Part shown: piece after piece, positions 16,047 through 24,822 of the stretch
Numbering within the stretch: the first letter of the stretch is position 1
Layout of the letters: each line of letters begins with the position of its first letter
Assembly (NCBI GenBank): GCA_934270565.1
Contig: CAKQPR010000001.1
Coordinates: forward strand, 124,001 to 188,000
Source: an uncultured Clostridia bacterium
GTDB lineage: Bacteria > Bacillota > Clostridia > Christensenellales > Pumilibacteraceae
DNA: 64,000 nt
Reading direction: 5' to 3'
The notes under the pieces: generated by a model
Databases searched by the model: none
Told to the model about the DNA's origin: nothing
The model's input: only the letters and a program-made list of their open reading frames with translations
Made by a program: the position numbers and the translations under genes

Positions 16047-17354
16047 TTAGTCCTTGTCGTTAAGGCAAGCGATACCGGGGAGGACTTTGCCTTCGAGGTA
16101 CTCGAGAGAAGCGCCGCCGCCGGTCGAAATATGGGTGACTTTATCCGCGAAGCCGAGCTGAGTTACAGCCGCCGCGCTGTCGCCGCCGCCGATGATGGTG
16201 ATAGCGTCCTTGTTATCCGCAAGCGCCTGCGCGATCGCTTTTGTTCCGACAGCGAACTTCTCGAACTCGAACACGCCCATAGGCCCGTTCCAGACGACGG
16301 TTTTCGCCTTGGCGATTTCGTCGGAGTAAAGCTTGATCGTTTTGGGACCGATGTCGAGACCTTCCCAGTCTGCGGGGATATCGCCTTCGACAACCTTGCT
16401 GTTAGCGTCGGGCGCGAACGCGTCGGCGATAACGTTATCGATGGGAAGAAGGAGCTTCTTGCCCTTCTCTTTCGCCTTAGCCATAAGCTCTTTTGCGAGC
16501 TCGATTTTATCCTCTTCGAGAAGCGATTTGCCCACTTCGAAGCCGAGGGCTTTACGGAAGGTGTAAGCCATACCGCCGCCGATGATAAGCGTGTCGCACT
16601 TGTCGAGAAGCGATTTGATAACTTCGATCTTGTCGCTTACTTTTGCGCCGCCGAGGATCGCAACGAACGGACGAACGGGGTTTTCGACCGCGCCGCCGAG
16701 GAATTTAAGCTCTTTTTCGATCAGGAAGCCGCTGACGGCAACGGGCGCGAAACCGTACTGAACGATGCCCGCGGTGGTTGCGTGCGCGCGGTGAGCGGTT
16801 CCGAACGCGTCGTTTACATACACGTCGCAGAAATCCGCGAGTTTGCGGCAAAGGTCCTCGCTGTTCTTCTCCTCACCCGCTTCGAAACGGGTGTTTTCGA
16901 GAAGCACGCACTCGCCGTCTTTAAGCGCGGCGACTTTAGCGTGAGCGTCCTCGCCTACAAGGTCGGTTGCGAACGCGACTTTGCCGTCAAGAAGCTCGTT
17001 AAGTCTGTTCGCGACGGGGCGAAGCGTGAACTTCTTGGGATCTTTGGCTTTCGCCTTTTCGATATATTCGGCTTTGGCTGCCGCCTGTTGATCGGCGGGA
17101 AGCGCTTCGACCGCTTTCTTCTCTTTCTTGGTGAGACCGAAACCTTCGGTGAAAATGTTGTGCGGCTTGCCGAGGTGCGAACACATAATCACTTTCGCGC
17201 CGTGCTCCATAAGATACTTGATCGTGGGAAGCGCGCCCATAATTCTGTTTTCGTCGGTGATCTTGCCGTTCTCGTCAAGCGGAACGTTGAAATCACAGCG
17301 GACAAGCACTTTCTTGCCCTTAACGTCTACGTCTCTGACAGTCTTCTTATTCAT
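16047..17354 (-). CDS. pgk: Phosphoglycerate kinase
   Basis: Transfers phosphate from 1,3-bisphosphoglycerate to ADP in glycolysis. Motifs: RCDFNVPLDENG (19-30), SHLGKPH (59-65), ENTRF, NDAFGTAHRAHA, FVAILGGAKVSDKI, GPMGVFE and GGGDSAAAV. Length is 435 residues against a usual 390-400. The excess is a lysine/alanine-rich helical insertion at about residues 67-109 (GLTKKEKKAVEALPADQQAA region) between the SHLGKP loop and the LRPVANRL helix, in the N-terminal substrate domain. All catalytic motifs are intact, so activity is expected. It has its own promoter (17387-17415) and AAGGAG site and is not clustered with other glycolytic genes. Confidence 0.96.
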   Translation of the reverse strand: MNKKTVRDVDVKGKKVLVRCDFNVPLDENGKITDENRIMGALPTIKYLMEHGAKVIMCSHLGKPHNIFTEGFGLTKKEKKAVEALPADQQAAAKAEYIEKAKAKDPKKFTLRPVANRLNELLDGKVAFATDLVGEDAHAKVAALKDGECVLLENTRFEAGEEKNSEDLCRKLADFCDVYVNDAFGTAHRAHATTAGIVQYGFAPVAVSGFLIEKELKFLGGAVENPVRPFVAILGGAKVSDKIEVIKSLLDKCDTLIIGGGMAYTFRKALGFEVGKSLLEEDKIELAKELMAKAKEKGKKLLLPIDNVIADAFAPDANSKVVEGDIPADWEGLDIGPKTIKLYSDEIAKAKTVVWNGPMGVFEFEKFAVGTKAIAQALADNKDAITIIGGGDSAAAVTQLGFADKVTHISTGGGASLEYLEGKVLPGIACLNDKD

Positions 17355-17386
17355 AACGAACTCCTTTGGAAATTTGTTCCTTATAT

Positions 17387-17415
17387 ATTTTACCGCTTAC
17401 CGCGCTTTAAGTCAA
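17387..17415 (-). promoter_or_regulatory. pgk promoter
   Basis: Minus strand: TTGACT (17410-17415), 17-bp spacer, TAAAAT (17387-17392), 33 bp before the start codon. Confidence 0.85.
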
Positions 17416-17494
17416 GGGTTTTGAGCGGGTATCGGGGAAATATTGAAAAGGAACTGCCCGCGAAAGTCGCGCTTTTCCGCTCGCAAAGGCGGTT

Positions 17495-17977
17495 TTATTC
17501 GGCAAAAACCGATTTTATCGCGGCGTCGGCTTCGTCGTAAGTGCGAATAATAAAATCGAACAGTTTTTCGAACGCCTCGGAGTAATCCGCGGCGGTCAGA
17601 TACTCTTTCCGGACTCCGAGAAAATCGTCGGCGGTCGGCGTTTTTCCGTTAAGGCGAGCATAAAACTCTCTGCGTTTTTGCAGTACTTCTTCGTCAACTT
17701 CGTCAAGCGGCGTTCCGTAAGGGCGGACGTGACAGTCGAGGCGAACGAACGTTTCTTTCGGGCTCGTGTGAAGTTCGTAATGAAGCTCCACGCCGTGCTT
17801 TTTGCCGATCCGCTCCCACTCGTCGTTGAAAAGCTTCGTAAGGTGAGTGTCCTCATAAATCGTTCTGTAATCGACTGCGCCGCCCAGATAAAACAGCACG
17901 TCATTGCCTTTCTTATCCTCAATCCATCCGTCATAGTACGGCAAACCGTTTTTAACCTCAAATCTTTTATTACTCAT
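17495..17977 (-). CDS. Hypothetical protein, 160 residues
   Basis: Not recognised. It is soluble, acidic and charged, with no signal peptide or membrane segment. The N-terminus has an antiparallel-strand look (RFEVKNGLPYYDGWIEDKKGNDVLFYLGG), and the C-terminus is helical (YSEAFEKLFDFIIRTYDEADAAI). AAGGAG lies before the ATG. It is followed by pgk with its own promoter and preceded by the end of the leucine-rich-repeat gene's region, 58 bp away. Because the repeat protein gene (18036-22976) lies upstream on the same strand without an obvious terminator, the two may be cotranscribed. Confidence 0.72.
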   Translation of the reverse strand: MSNKRFEVKNGLPYYDGWIEDKKGNDVLFYLGGAVDYRTIYEDTHLTKLFNDEWERIGKKHGVELHYELHTSPKETFVRLDCHVRPYGTPLDEVDEEVLQKRREFYARLNGKTPTADDFLGVRKEYLTAADYSEAFEKLFDFIIRTYDEADAAIKSVFAE

Positions 17978-18035
17978 TTTTATTCTCCTTTTGGATTATT
18001 AAAATATTTTTGTGTTTATATCCGAATGTTTAATT

Positions 18036-21000
18036 TTACTTCCATACCGTCGGAACACCGTTCACATAATGCCAGTAGTTGCCGGAGCTCGTTGGTTTGC
18101 TTTCTGAGTAGTAGTATCTTGTAGCGAACATTAAATTGTCGTTGGAAAAGCCGATACTTATCTTAGCCCAATCTTGCACACTCCCTTTGTAATAAACGGT
18201 TGTTAATTTGCTGCAACCATAGAACGCGTAATTTCCGACACTCGTTACGCTATTCGGTATCGTTATGCTCGTTAAACTACTGCAATATTCGAACGCGCTA
18301 TATCCGATACTCGTTACGCTATTAGGTATCATAAAACTTGTTTCTTTTTTTCCTATGGCGTACTGTATAAGCGTTGTTCCGTCCTTAGTATATAAATTAC
18401 CGTCTATCGACTTATAGTTGATGTTGTTCTCGTCAACTGTTATGCTCGTTAAACTACTGCAACCGAAGAACGCGTTATTTCCGATACTCGTTACGCTATC
18501 GGGTATCGTTATGCTCGTTAAACTACTGCAACCGAAGAACGCGTTATTTCCGATACTCGTTACGCTATTCCCTATCGTTACGCTCATTAAACTACTGCAA
18601 TCATAGAACGCGTAATCTCCGATACTCGTAACTCTATTAGGTATCGTTACGTTCGTTAAACTACTGCAATCATAGAACGCGTAATCTCCGATACCCGTTA
18701 CGCTATCCGGTATCGTTATACTCGTTTTCGACCCAAAATAACCTATCAAAATTTTTTCTCCGCTGTCGGCGGTATGTATAACAAAACCGTTGTTATCTTC
18801 GGACAATTTACTCGGCGTGTTTATGTCGGTATATATATCAAGAGCATAATAACCGATATATCCATTATTTGTAGTATTTTTTACAATATTTAATTTTGAT
18901 AGATTGTAGACTTCTGCCAAGCGATAGCAATACTCGAACGCGTCATCTCCGATACTCGTAACGCTATTAGGTATCGTAATACTCGTTAAATTACTGCAAT
19001 ACTCGAACGCGCTATCTCCGATACTCGTAACGTTATTAGGTATCGTAATACTCGTTAAATTGCTGCAATTATAGAATGCGTTACTCCCAATTGATCCTCC
19101 GTTTATTTTTACGGTTTTTAACGATTTCGGAATATAATAATGGTAATAATACGCTGTTCTATCTAAACTATCATAGTAATAATACTGATACACCGCGTCG
19201 GCAGACTCCGTCAAAGAACTATCCGTTATTGTATATCCGAAAATAAAACCAAAAACACTCTTTTCGTCTACCGCAGTCGGAGACCCTCCAACAAATGGCA
19301 ACTCTATCGATTCAAGTCGGTTACAACCATAGAATGCGGATTTTCCTATACTCGTTACTTTATCCGGTATCGTTATACTCGTTAAGCCCGTGCAAACGGA
19401 GAATGCGGATTCTCCTATACTTGTTACTTTATCCGGTATCGTTATACTCGTTAAGCCCGTACAACCAGAGAACGCGGATTTTCCTATACTTGTTACTTTA
19501 TCCGGTATCGTTATACTCGTTAACCCCGTGCAACCATAGAATGCGGATTCTCCTATACTTGTTACGCTGTCCGATATCGTTACGCTCGTTAAACCACTGC
19601 AATTTCTGAACGCGCTGCTCCAGAATGTCCCTCCGTTTATTTTTACGGTTTTTAACGATTTAGGTATATAATAGTGATAATAATGGGATGTCGGTGTTAA
19701 ATCACTACCATAACTTATATACTGACACACCGCATTGTCAAACTTCGTACTGTAACTCTCTACTCGTATATATCCGAAAATATATCCAAAGACTCCTCTA
19801 TATCCTGTCGAATTTAAGGTCTCTCCCACAAACGGCAATATTATTGATTCAAGCCGATTGCACCCATAGAACGCGTAACTCCCTATACTCGTTACGCTAT
19901 CCGGTATCGTCACGCTCTTTAAATTACTGCAATTATAGAACGCGTATTCCCCTATACTCGTTACGCTATCCGGTATCGTCACGCTCTTTAAATTACTGCA
20001 ATTATAGAACGCGTATTCCCCTATACTCATTACGCTATTCCCCAACGACACGCTCGTTAGACTACTGCAATTAAAAAACGCGTATTCCCCTATACTCATT
20101 ACGCTATCAAGTATCATTACATTTGCTAAGCTACTGCAACTATCGAATGCGCTATCTTCGATACTCGTAACGCTGTTAGGTATCGTAACGCTCGTCAGAC
20201 TATTGCACCCAAAGAATGCGTTACTCCCTATATTCGTTATATCGTCCGGTACAACAAGATCTGTTATAAGATTATCGTTTATATACAATTTACCCGCGTA
20301 ATACAACGGGTTACTTGATTTGTTATAAAAATCGATATTAAGCCAAGCCTTTAATTCGCTTATATACACGTTCGTTAGGCTACTGCAATTATAAAACGCG
20401 CTACTACCGACACTTGACACACTATCGGGTATCGTTATGTTCGTCAAACCGATGCAACCGCTGAACGCGCTACTTCCGATACTCGTTACGCCATTACCTA
20501 TCTCTACGCTTGTTAAACTACCGCAATTAGAGAATGCGTAATTACCGATACTTGTAACACTATCCGGTATTGTTATGTTCATCAGACTTCCGCAATCGCT
20601 GAACGCTCTATCCTCGATTTTGGTTACGCCATCAGTTATCGTAAATTTTGTTTCCTTTTTACCTTTGGCGTACAATACAAACTTTTTATCGTCTTTCGTG
20701 TAAAGATTACCGTCTATCGATTTGTAGACATTGTTATCTTCATTAACTTCAATACTTGCCAAATTATTGCAATCATTAAATGCGGAACTATCAATACTCG
20801 TTACTCTATTCCCTATCGTTATATTCGTTAAACTACTGCAATTATAGAACGCGTCAATACCGATACTTGTTACGCTATCGCTTATCGCTATACTAGTTAA
20901 ATCAGCGCAATTATAGAATGCCCGCGATCCGATTTCTGTTCCGCTTATTTTAACGGTTTTTAACGATTTCGGAATAAAATAATGGTAATAATAAGTCGTT

Positions 21001-22976
21001 CTTAAACTGATATCATATCCTTCATACTGATAAACCGCATCGGCAAACTTCATCGAAGAATCCGTTGTCGTTTTATATCCAAAAATAAACCCGAAAACGC
21101 TTGCTCCGTTTGTCGCACTATGAGACCCGCCAACAAAAGGCAACGCTATCGATTCGAGCAAATTGCACCCATTAAACGCTCCTGCCGCGATACTATCGCC
21201 GCTTGTTATTTCAACGGTTTTCAATTCCGCTCCGACTACACTCGGAATAGCTAACGTCGGCATCTTTGCCGTTTCGATCGGACAATCTCCGAACGCGTTC
21301 TCCCCGATACTCGTCAAGCTATCGGGGATCGACACTTCCTTCAACTCTATACAACCGCCGAACGCACTTTCTCCGATAACCGCAACTTTATTCGGAATAG
21401 CTACGCTTGTCAATCCGACGCACTCTTCAAACGCGAAATCTCCTATACTCGTAACGTTTTCACCAAACTCTATATCGGTCAATCCGTTACAACCGCCGAA
21501 CGCTCCCGCCTCGATAGTTTCTACTTTATTCGGGATCTTAACACTCGTCAAGCTACTGCAACCGTTAAACGCGTAGCTTCCGATACTTGTCACGTTACCG
21601 CCTATCGTAATGCTCGTAAGATCGGAACAATTAAAAAAGGCGCGGTCTTTGATCGCAGTTACGTTTTTGCCGTGATACGACGGAGCGATTACTATTTCGG
21701 ACTTCTCGATATTTCTACCGACTACGGCGTAACCGTCCGAAACCTCTTCGAGTTTCACTTCGAATTCGGTCCACATCGCGGTGAACTTAATATCTCCGAC
21801 AGTTCCTTGCGGAATTACGCCGCTTTCGGCTACGGAAGGAGCATCTTTACCGTTTATCGTACATTTCCAACCATTGAAATCCGCGTTGATATAAAACGGC
21901 TCGGACAGCGTTATATCGGCGCTTTCGATCGTGTATTTCGTCGGGTTGCTCGGGGAGTTCGTGCCGCCGCCGAGGACATAATTTATATCGTACTCGTGAG
22001 CGTTCCACTTTGCCGTAAAGGTTTTATTGCCGAAAGTGCCCTTGGCGATTTTCGCGGTCGGAGTAGTTTTTCCGTTTTCGTACCAGCCCGCGAAATCGTA
22101 ACCGAGTTTTTCGGGCGTTGCGAGCTTGATTTCGTTTTCTATCGTGTATTTTCCCGCATAATCGGTTTTGAATTTCCCGCCGTCGAGGCTGTAAGAAATA
22201 TCGTAATCGATAGCTTTCCAGCGCACGCCGATTTCCGTATAACTCATTATCGGCTGTGAAAAATCGAAACTCCAGCCGTCGAATTCATAGCCGACGCGCG
22301 TAACGCCTACGGGCTCGGTCGCGAGATTTCCCTCTTCGACTTGTTGCGAAGCGATATGCGGTCCGTCGCTTTTGAAATTTACGGTATAAATCGGGCGGCG
22401 GCGGACTTTGAACGTATATTGCCGTCTTTCGTTGCCGTTTATGACGAGCACATAGAAAATATTATCGCCCGCTTCGATTTCGGTCGCGCGGCTGATAATT
22501 TCGTTCACGCATCTGATATTGTCGTAAAGCGCCCAAGTCGCGCCGTCGGCTACCCGAATCTTGTCGTTGAACGAAAAAGCGCTGTCTCTGTTCGGCACGA
22601 CAGTCGAATAAACTTCGCCGTTTTGCGTGAATAGGTTTGAGCGGATTTCCGTCCCCGTTGGCGGAGCGTCGGCGTTTGCGGTGAATTTGGCATAAACCGA
22701 CATATCGGACGAAAGAGGCGTATCGAGGAGCGAATTCGCGGTGAACGGTTTTTGCCACGTTCCCTCGTCCCAAAACCACCCGTCGAAAACATAGCCGTCC
22801 TTCGTCGGATTTTCGGGCATTTTTATCACTTCGTCGCCCGAGGTGGAAATAGTTGCATAATCTACACCGTCCACCTTGAAAGTGAGTTTCAGCGAAACCT
22901 TTCCGCAAGCCGTGAGCGCAAACGCAAACACAAGCGCGAGAATCACGCCGAACAATATCAAAACTTTCTTTTTCAT
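18036..22976 (-). CDS. BspA-type leucine-rich-repeat surface lipoprotein, 1646 residues
   Basis: The N-terminus is a lipoprotein signal (hydrophobic 5-22, lipobox LTAC with Cys24). Next come InlB/Listeria-Bacteroides (Flg_new) repeats to about residue 410 (motifs DGYVFDGWFWD, GYEFDGWSFD, YDFAGWYENG), then about 34 LRR_5 units of roughly 23 residues with the pattern SLTSITIPDSVTSIGDYAFY followed by a cysteine. Two types of cassette interrupt the repeats: VFGFIFGY...YYHYYIPKSLKTVKING three times and SIDGNLYTKDG/YAIGKKET twice. There is no sortase motif or membrane C-terminus. Such proteins are lipid-anchored and often bind host proteins or other cells; that is family knowledge, not shown here. 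The repeat DNA is clearly more AT-rich than neighbouring genes. A divergent XRE gene (23126) and three palindromes flank its promoter. Confidence 0.9.
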   Translation of the reverse strand: MKKKVLILFGVILALVFAFALTACGKVSLKLTFKVDGVDYATISTSGDEVIKMPENPTKDGYVFDGWFWDEGTWQKPFTANSLLDTPLSSDMSVYAKFTANADAPPTGTEIRSNLFTQNGEVYSTVVPNRDSAFSFNDKIRVADGATWALYDNIRCVNEIISRATEIEAGDNIFYVLVINGNERRQYTFKVRRRPIYTVNFKSDGPHIASQQVEEGNLATEPVGVTRVGYEFDGWSFDFSQPIMSYTEIGVRWKAIDYDISYSLDGGKFKTDYAGKYTIENEIKLATPEKLGYDFAGWYENGKTTPTAKIAKGTFGNKTFTAKWNAHEYDINYVLGGGTNSPSNPTKYTIESADITLSEPFYINADFNGWKCTINGKDAPSVAESGVIPQGTVGDIKFTAMWTEFEVKLEEVSDGYAVVGRNIEKSEIVIAPSYHGKNVTAIKDRAFFNCSDLTSITIGGNVTSIGSYAFNGCSSLTSVKIPNKVETIEAGAFGGCNGLTDIEFGENVTSIGDFAFEECVGLTSVAIPNKVAVIGESAFGGCIELKEVSIPDSLTSIGENAFGDCPIETAKMPTLAIPSVVGAELKTVEITSGDSIAAGAFNGCNLLESIALPFVGGSHSATNGASVFGFIFGYKTTTDSSMKFADAVYQYEGYDISLRTTYYYHYFIPKSLKTVKISGTEIGSRAFYNCADLTSIAISDSVTSIGIDAFYNCSSLTNITIGNRVTSIDSSAFNDCNNLASIEVNEDNNVYKSIDGNLYTKDDKKFVLYAKGKKETKFTITDGVTKIEDRAFSDCGSLMNITIPDSVTSIGNYAFSNCGSLTSVEIGNGVTSIGSSAFSGCIGLTNITIPDSVSSVGSSAFYNCSSLTNVYISELKAWLNIDFYNKSSNPLYYAGKLYINDNLITDLVVPDDITNIGSNAFFGCNSLTSVTIPNSVTSIEDSAFDSCSSLANVMILDSVMSIGEYAFFNCSSLTSVSLGNSVMSIGEYAFYNCSNLKSVTIPDSVTSIGEYAFYNCSNLKSVTIPDSVTSIGSYAFYGCNRLESIILPFVGETLNSTGYRGVFGYIFGYIRVESYSTKFDNAVCQYISYGSDLTPTSHYYHYYIPKSLKTVKINGGTFWSSAFRNCSGLTSVTISDSVTSIGESAFYGCTGLTSITIPDKVTSIGKSAFSGCTGLTSITIPDKVTSIGESAFSVCTGLTSITIPDKVTSIGKSAFYGCNRLESIELPFVGGSPTAVDEKSVFGFIFGYTITDSSLTESADAVYQYYYYDSLDRTAYYYHYYIPKSLKTVKINGGSIGSNAFYNCSNLTSITIPNNVTSIGDSAFEYCSNLTSITIPNSVTSIGDDAFEYCYRLAEVYNLSKLNIVKNTTNNGYIGYYALDIYTDINTPSKLSEDNNGFVIHTADSGEKILIGYFGSKTSITIPDSVTGIGDYAFYDCSSLTNVTIPNRVTSIGDYAFYDCSSLMSVTIGNSVTSIGNNAFFGCSSLTSITIPDSVTSIGNNAFFGCSSLTSITVDENNINYKSIDGNLYTKDGTTLIQYAIGKKETSFMIPNSVTSIGYSAFEYCSSLTSITIPNSVTSVGNYAFYGCSKLTTVYYKGSVQDWAKISIGFSNDNLMFATRYYYSESKPTSSGNYWHYVNGVPTVWK

Positions 22977-22994
22977 AATCTCTTTCTCCTTTAT

Positions 22995-23010
22995 GGGTTA
23001 TATTTCACCC
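22995..23010. promoter_or_regulatory. Predicted operator 3A
   Basis: GGGTTATATTTCACCC; its reverse complement matches operator 3B at 15 of 16 positions. It lies at the expected transcription start of the leucine-rich-repeat gene, just downstream of the -10. Confidence 0.75.
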
Positions 23011-23012
23011 GT

Positions 23013-23041
23013 ATTTTACCACTATTTCATACTAAAGTCAA
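23013..23041 (-). promoter_or_regulatory. Promoter of the leucine-rich-repeat lipoprotein gene
   Basis: Minus strand: TTGACT (23036-23041), 17-bp spacer, TAAAAT (23013-23018). It is bracketed by operators 3A and 3B. Confidence 0.85.
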
Positions 23042-23047
23042 GCGTTT

Positions 23048-23063
23048 GGGTGAAATTTAACCC
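23048..23063. promoter_or_regulatory. Predicted operator 3B
   Basis: GGGTGAAATTTAACCC, symmetric at 14 of 16 positions, 7 bp upstream of the -35 of the leucine-rich-repeat gene. Confidence 0.75.
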
Positions 23064-23094
23064 CTATACGCGGGCATAGAGGTGGTACACTGTT

Positions 23095-23110
23095 AGGTGA
23101 AAATTAACCC
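23095..23110. promoter_or_regulatory. Predicted operator 3C
   Basis: AGGTGAAAATTAACCC matches operator 3B at 14 of 16 positions. It lies 15 bp before the XRE start codon, well placed for autoregulation. Confidence 0.72.
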
Positions 23111-23125
23111 CTAAAAGGAGCGAAA

Positions 23126-23371
23126 ATGAGGAAAATCAGCGAAGCGGTGGCGGTGAGGATAAGAGAGCTTGCGGCGGAAAAAGGTATGACGATTTACAGG
23201 CTCGAACGGGAAAGCGCGCTGTCGCACGACACCGTAAAAAGTATTATGAAAGGCAAAGCGAAAGGCGTAAATCTGAAAACGTTGATTGCGATTTCGGACG
23301 GGCTCGGAATGACGGTGAGCGAATTTCTGAATTCCGACCTTTTCCTGTACGCAAATCTGAATATGGACTGA
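23126..23371 (+). CDS. Small XRE-family regulator (locus 3)
   Basis: 81 residues: AVAVRIRELAAEKGMTIYRLERESALSHDT, then VKSIMKGKAKGVNLKTLIAI and SDGLGMTVSEFLNSDLF. A single HTH_3 domain of the subgroup with a VNLKTLIAISDGLG tail. The start has AAGGAG five bases upstream. It is divergent from the BspA-type lipoprotein gene, and three copies of a 16-bp palindrome occupy the gap. The recognition helix (SHDTVKSIM) differs from those of the other two loci, in keeping with a different operator. Control of the lipoprotein gene is inferred. Confidence 0.88.
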   Translation: MRKISEAVAVRIRELAAEKGMTIYRLERESALSHDTVKSIMKGKAKGVNLKTLIAISDGLGMTVSEFLNSDLFLYANLNMD

Positions 23372-23426
23372 TCTTATGGCGATGCATCGCCCCTACCTGT
23401 TCTGTCGAAAGTAAGTGCGAACATAA

Positions 23427-23451
23427 ACAAAAAAACCTTCCGCATGGGAAG
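23427..23451 (-). terminator. Terminator downstream of the cysteine desulfidase family gene
   Basis: Minus strand: CTTCC, 5-base loop, GGAAG, then a T-rich run (23427-23435). The stem is short but the T tract is long. Confidence 0.65.
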
Positions 23452-23470
23452 ACTGTCGGGGGATCGGGTG

Positions 23471-24742
23471 TTACAGTCCGAGCATGATTTTGAGGATAAC
23501 GCGGTCGGTGTCGCGCATACCCTCCATAGCCATACGCCCGACGGCGCCGATTGTAAGGTCCACGTCGGACTGGAGGATTCCGGTATGGGGGCGGTAGAAT
23601 TTGTCACGCATGGCGAGGTAATGCCCCGTGATCGCGGCGTCGAGCCCTGCGGAAATTTTCGCGCCGCACGAAGCTTTCGCGCCGTCGCAGACTATTCCGC
23701 TGACGTTGGCGAGGGCGTTTACGAGCGTCATTTTAATTCTGTCGAGCGAGCCGCCCGCAAGGTACGTTATCGCGCAACCGCTTGCCGCCGCGGCGCTGAC
23801 CGCTCCGCAAAAGGCGGAAAGTCTGCCGATAAACGTTTTCTGATACACGGTAAGCAGATTGCTGAGCGCGAGCGCGCGGTAAAGTTTTTCGTCGCAGATC
23901 CCGTTTTCGCGGGCGTAAACGACCACCGGAACGGAAGCCGTAATGCCCTGATTTCCGCTGCCCGAGTTGGTAACGACCGGCAAAACGCAACCGCTCATAC
24001 GGGCTTCGCTTGCCGCCGACGCGTACGCTTTCACTTTTCCGAAAACGCTTTTGTCGTTGGCAATGAGCGCCGCTCCGATGCCCACGCCGTACTTGCCGGT
24101 GAGCCCCTCTTCGGCGATTGTCATATTGTCCTCGATCTGCGTTCCGAAAACCGCTTTAAGTTCTTCGATCGGGGTGGTTTCGGCGAAATCGTAAATGCGG
24201 TCGAACGTGAGCACGCTCCGATCGGTAAGCACGCCGTAATACAGTCCGTCGCGCTCGTTCGATTCGAAAAGCGTTTTGCCGTTGCGGGATATGAACGTTA
24301 TGTTGTCGTGAAGATTTTTCACCTCGACGACCGCGCTGTCGTCGCCTGCGTAAGCCTCGATTATAAGGTGAAGATTAAGCGGGGTATCGAGAAGCTCGAC
24401 CGCGCAAATCCCCTTTTTGTAAAGCTCGTTCGCTTCGCGGATCTGATCCTTCGTGACGCCGCCGAGCACTTCCATTCCTTTCGAACAGTCGCCGCCGACC
24501 GCGCCCATAATCGCGCTCGCTTCGATCCCCACGAGGTCGTCGGTATTCGGAACGATTACGCACTTGACGTTTTTGACGAGGTTCCCGCTGCATTTCGCGA
24601 CGATCCGTTCGGGCATAACGCCGAGCACTTCGCGGGCTTTCGCGCTCGCAAGCGCAATCGCTATCGGTTCGGTACAGCCGAGCGCCGGAACGAGCTCTTC
24701 GGCGAGTATTTTGAAATATTGACGTTTGAGTTCGGCTTCCAT
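23471..24742 (-). CDS. L-cysteine desulfidase / L-serine dehydratase alpha-like family protein (UPF0597)
   Basis: 423 residues of the SDH_alpha/CdsB type: LVPALGCTEPIAIALASAKA (residues about 17-36), KCSGNLVKNVKCVIVPNT, VGGDCSKGMEVLGGVT, and a C-terminal SGSGNQGITASVPVVVYA and GAKASCGAKISAGLDAAI. The conserved cysteines (GCTEP, GGDCS, GC in the ASGCAI region) fit a [4Fe-4S] enzyme that releases pyruvate, ammonia and sulfide from L-cysteine, or ammonia from serine. It is the last gene on the strand after the opp peptide importer and a DUF3899-like gene (80-bp gap), which would place cysteine or serine breakdown next to peptide uptake. Which amino acid is used cannot be told. Confidence 0.85.
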   Translation of the reverse strand: MEAELKRQYFKILAEELVPALGCTEPIAIALASAKAREVLGVMPERIVAKCSGNLVKNVKCVIVPNTDDLVGIEASAIMGAVGGDCSKGMEVLGGVTKDQIREANELYKKGICAVELLDTPLNLHLIIEAYAGDDSAVVEVKNLHDNITFISRNGKTLFESNERDGLYYGVLTDRSVLTFDRIYDFAETTPIEELKAVFGTQIEDNMTIAEEGLTGKYGVGIGAALIANDKSVFGKVKAYASAASEARMSGCVLPVVTNSGSGNQGITASVPVVVYARENGICDEKLYRALALSNLLTVYQKTFIGRLSAFCGAVSAAAASGCAITYLAGGSLDRIKMTLVNALANVSGIVCDGAKASCGAKISAGLDAAITGHYLAMRDKFYRPHTGILQSDVDLTIGAVGRMAMEGMRDTDRVILKIMLGL

Positions 24743-24822
24743 TTTCGGTCTCCTTCGTTAAGGATCGCCTTCGGCGAATTTTTTTACGTCGTAACTGACT
24801 GCTATAAATTTCGGAATAAAAT

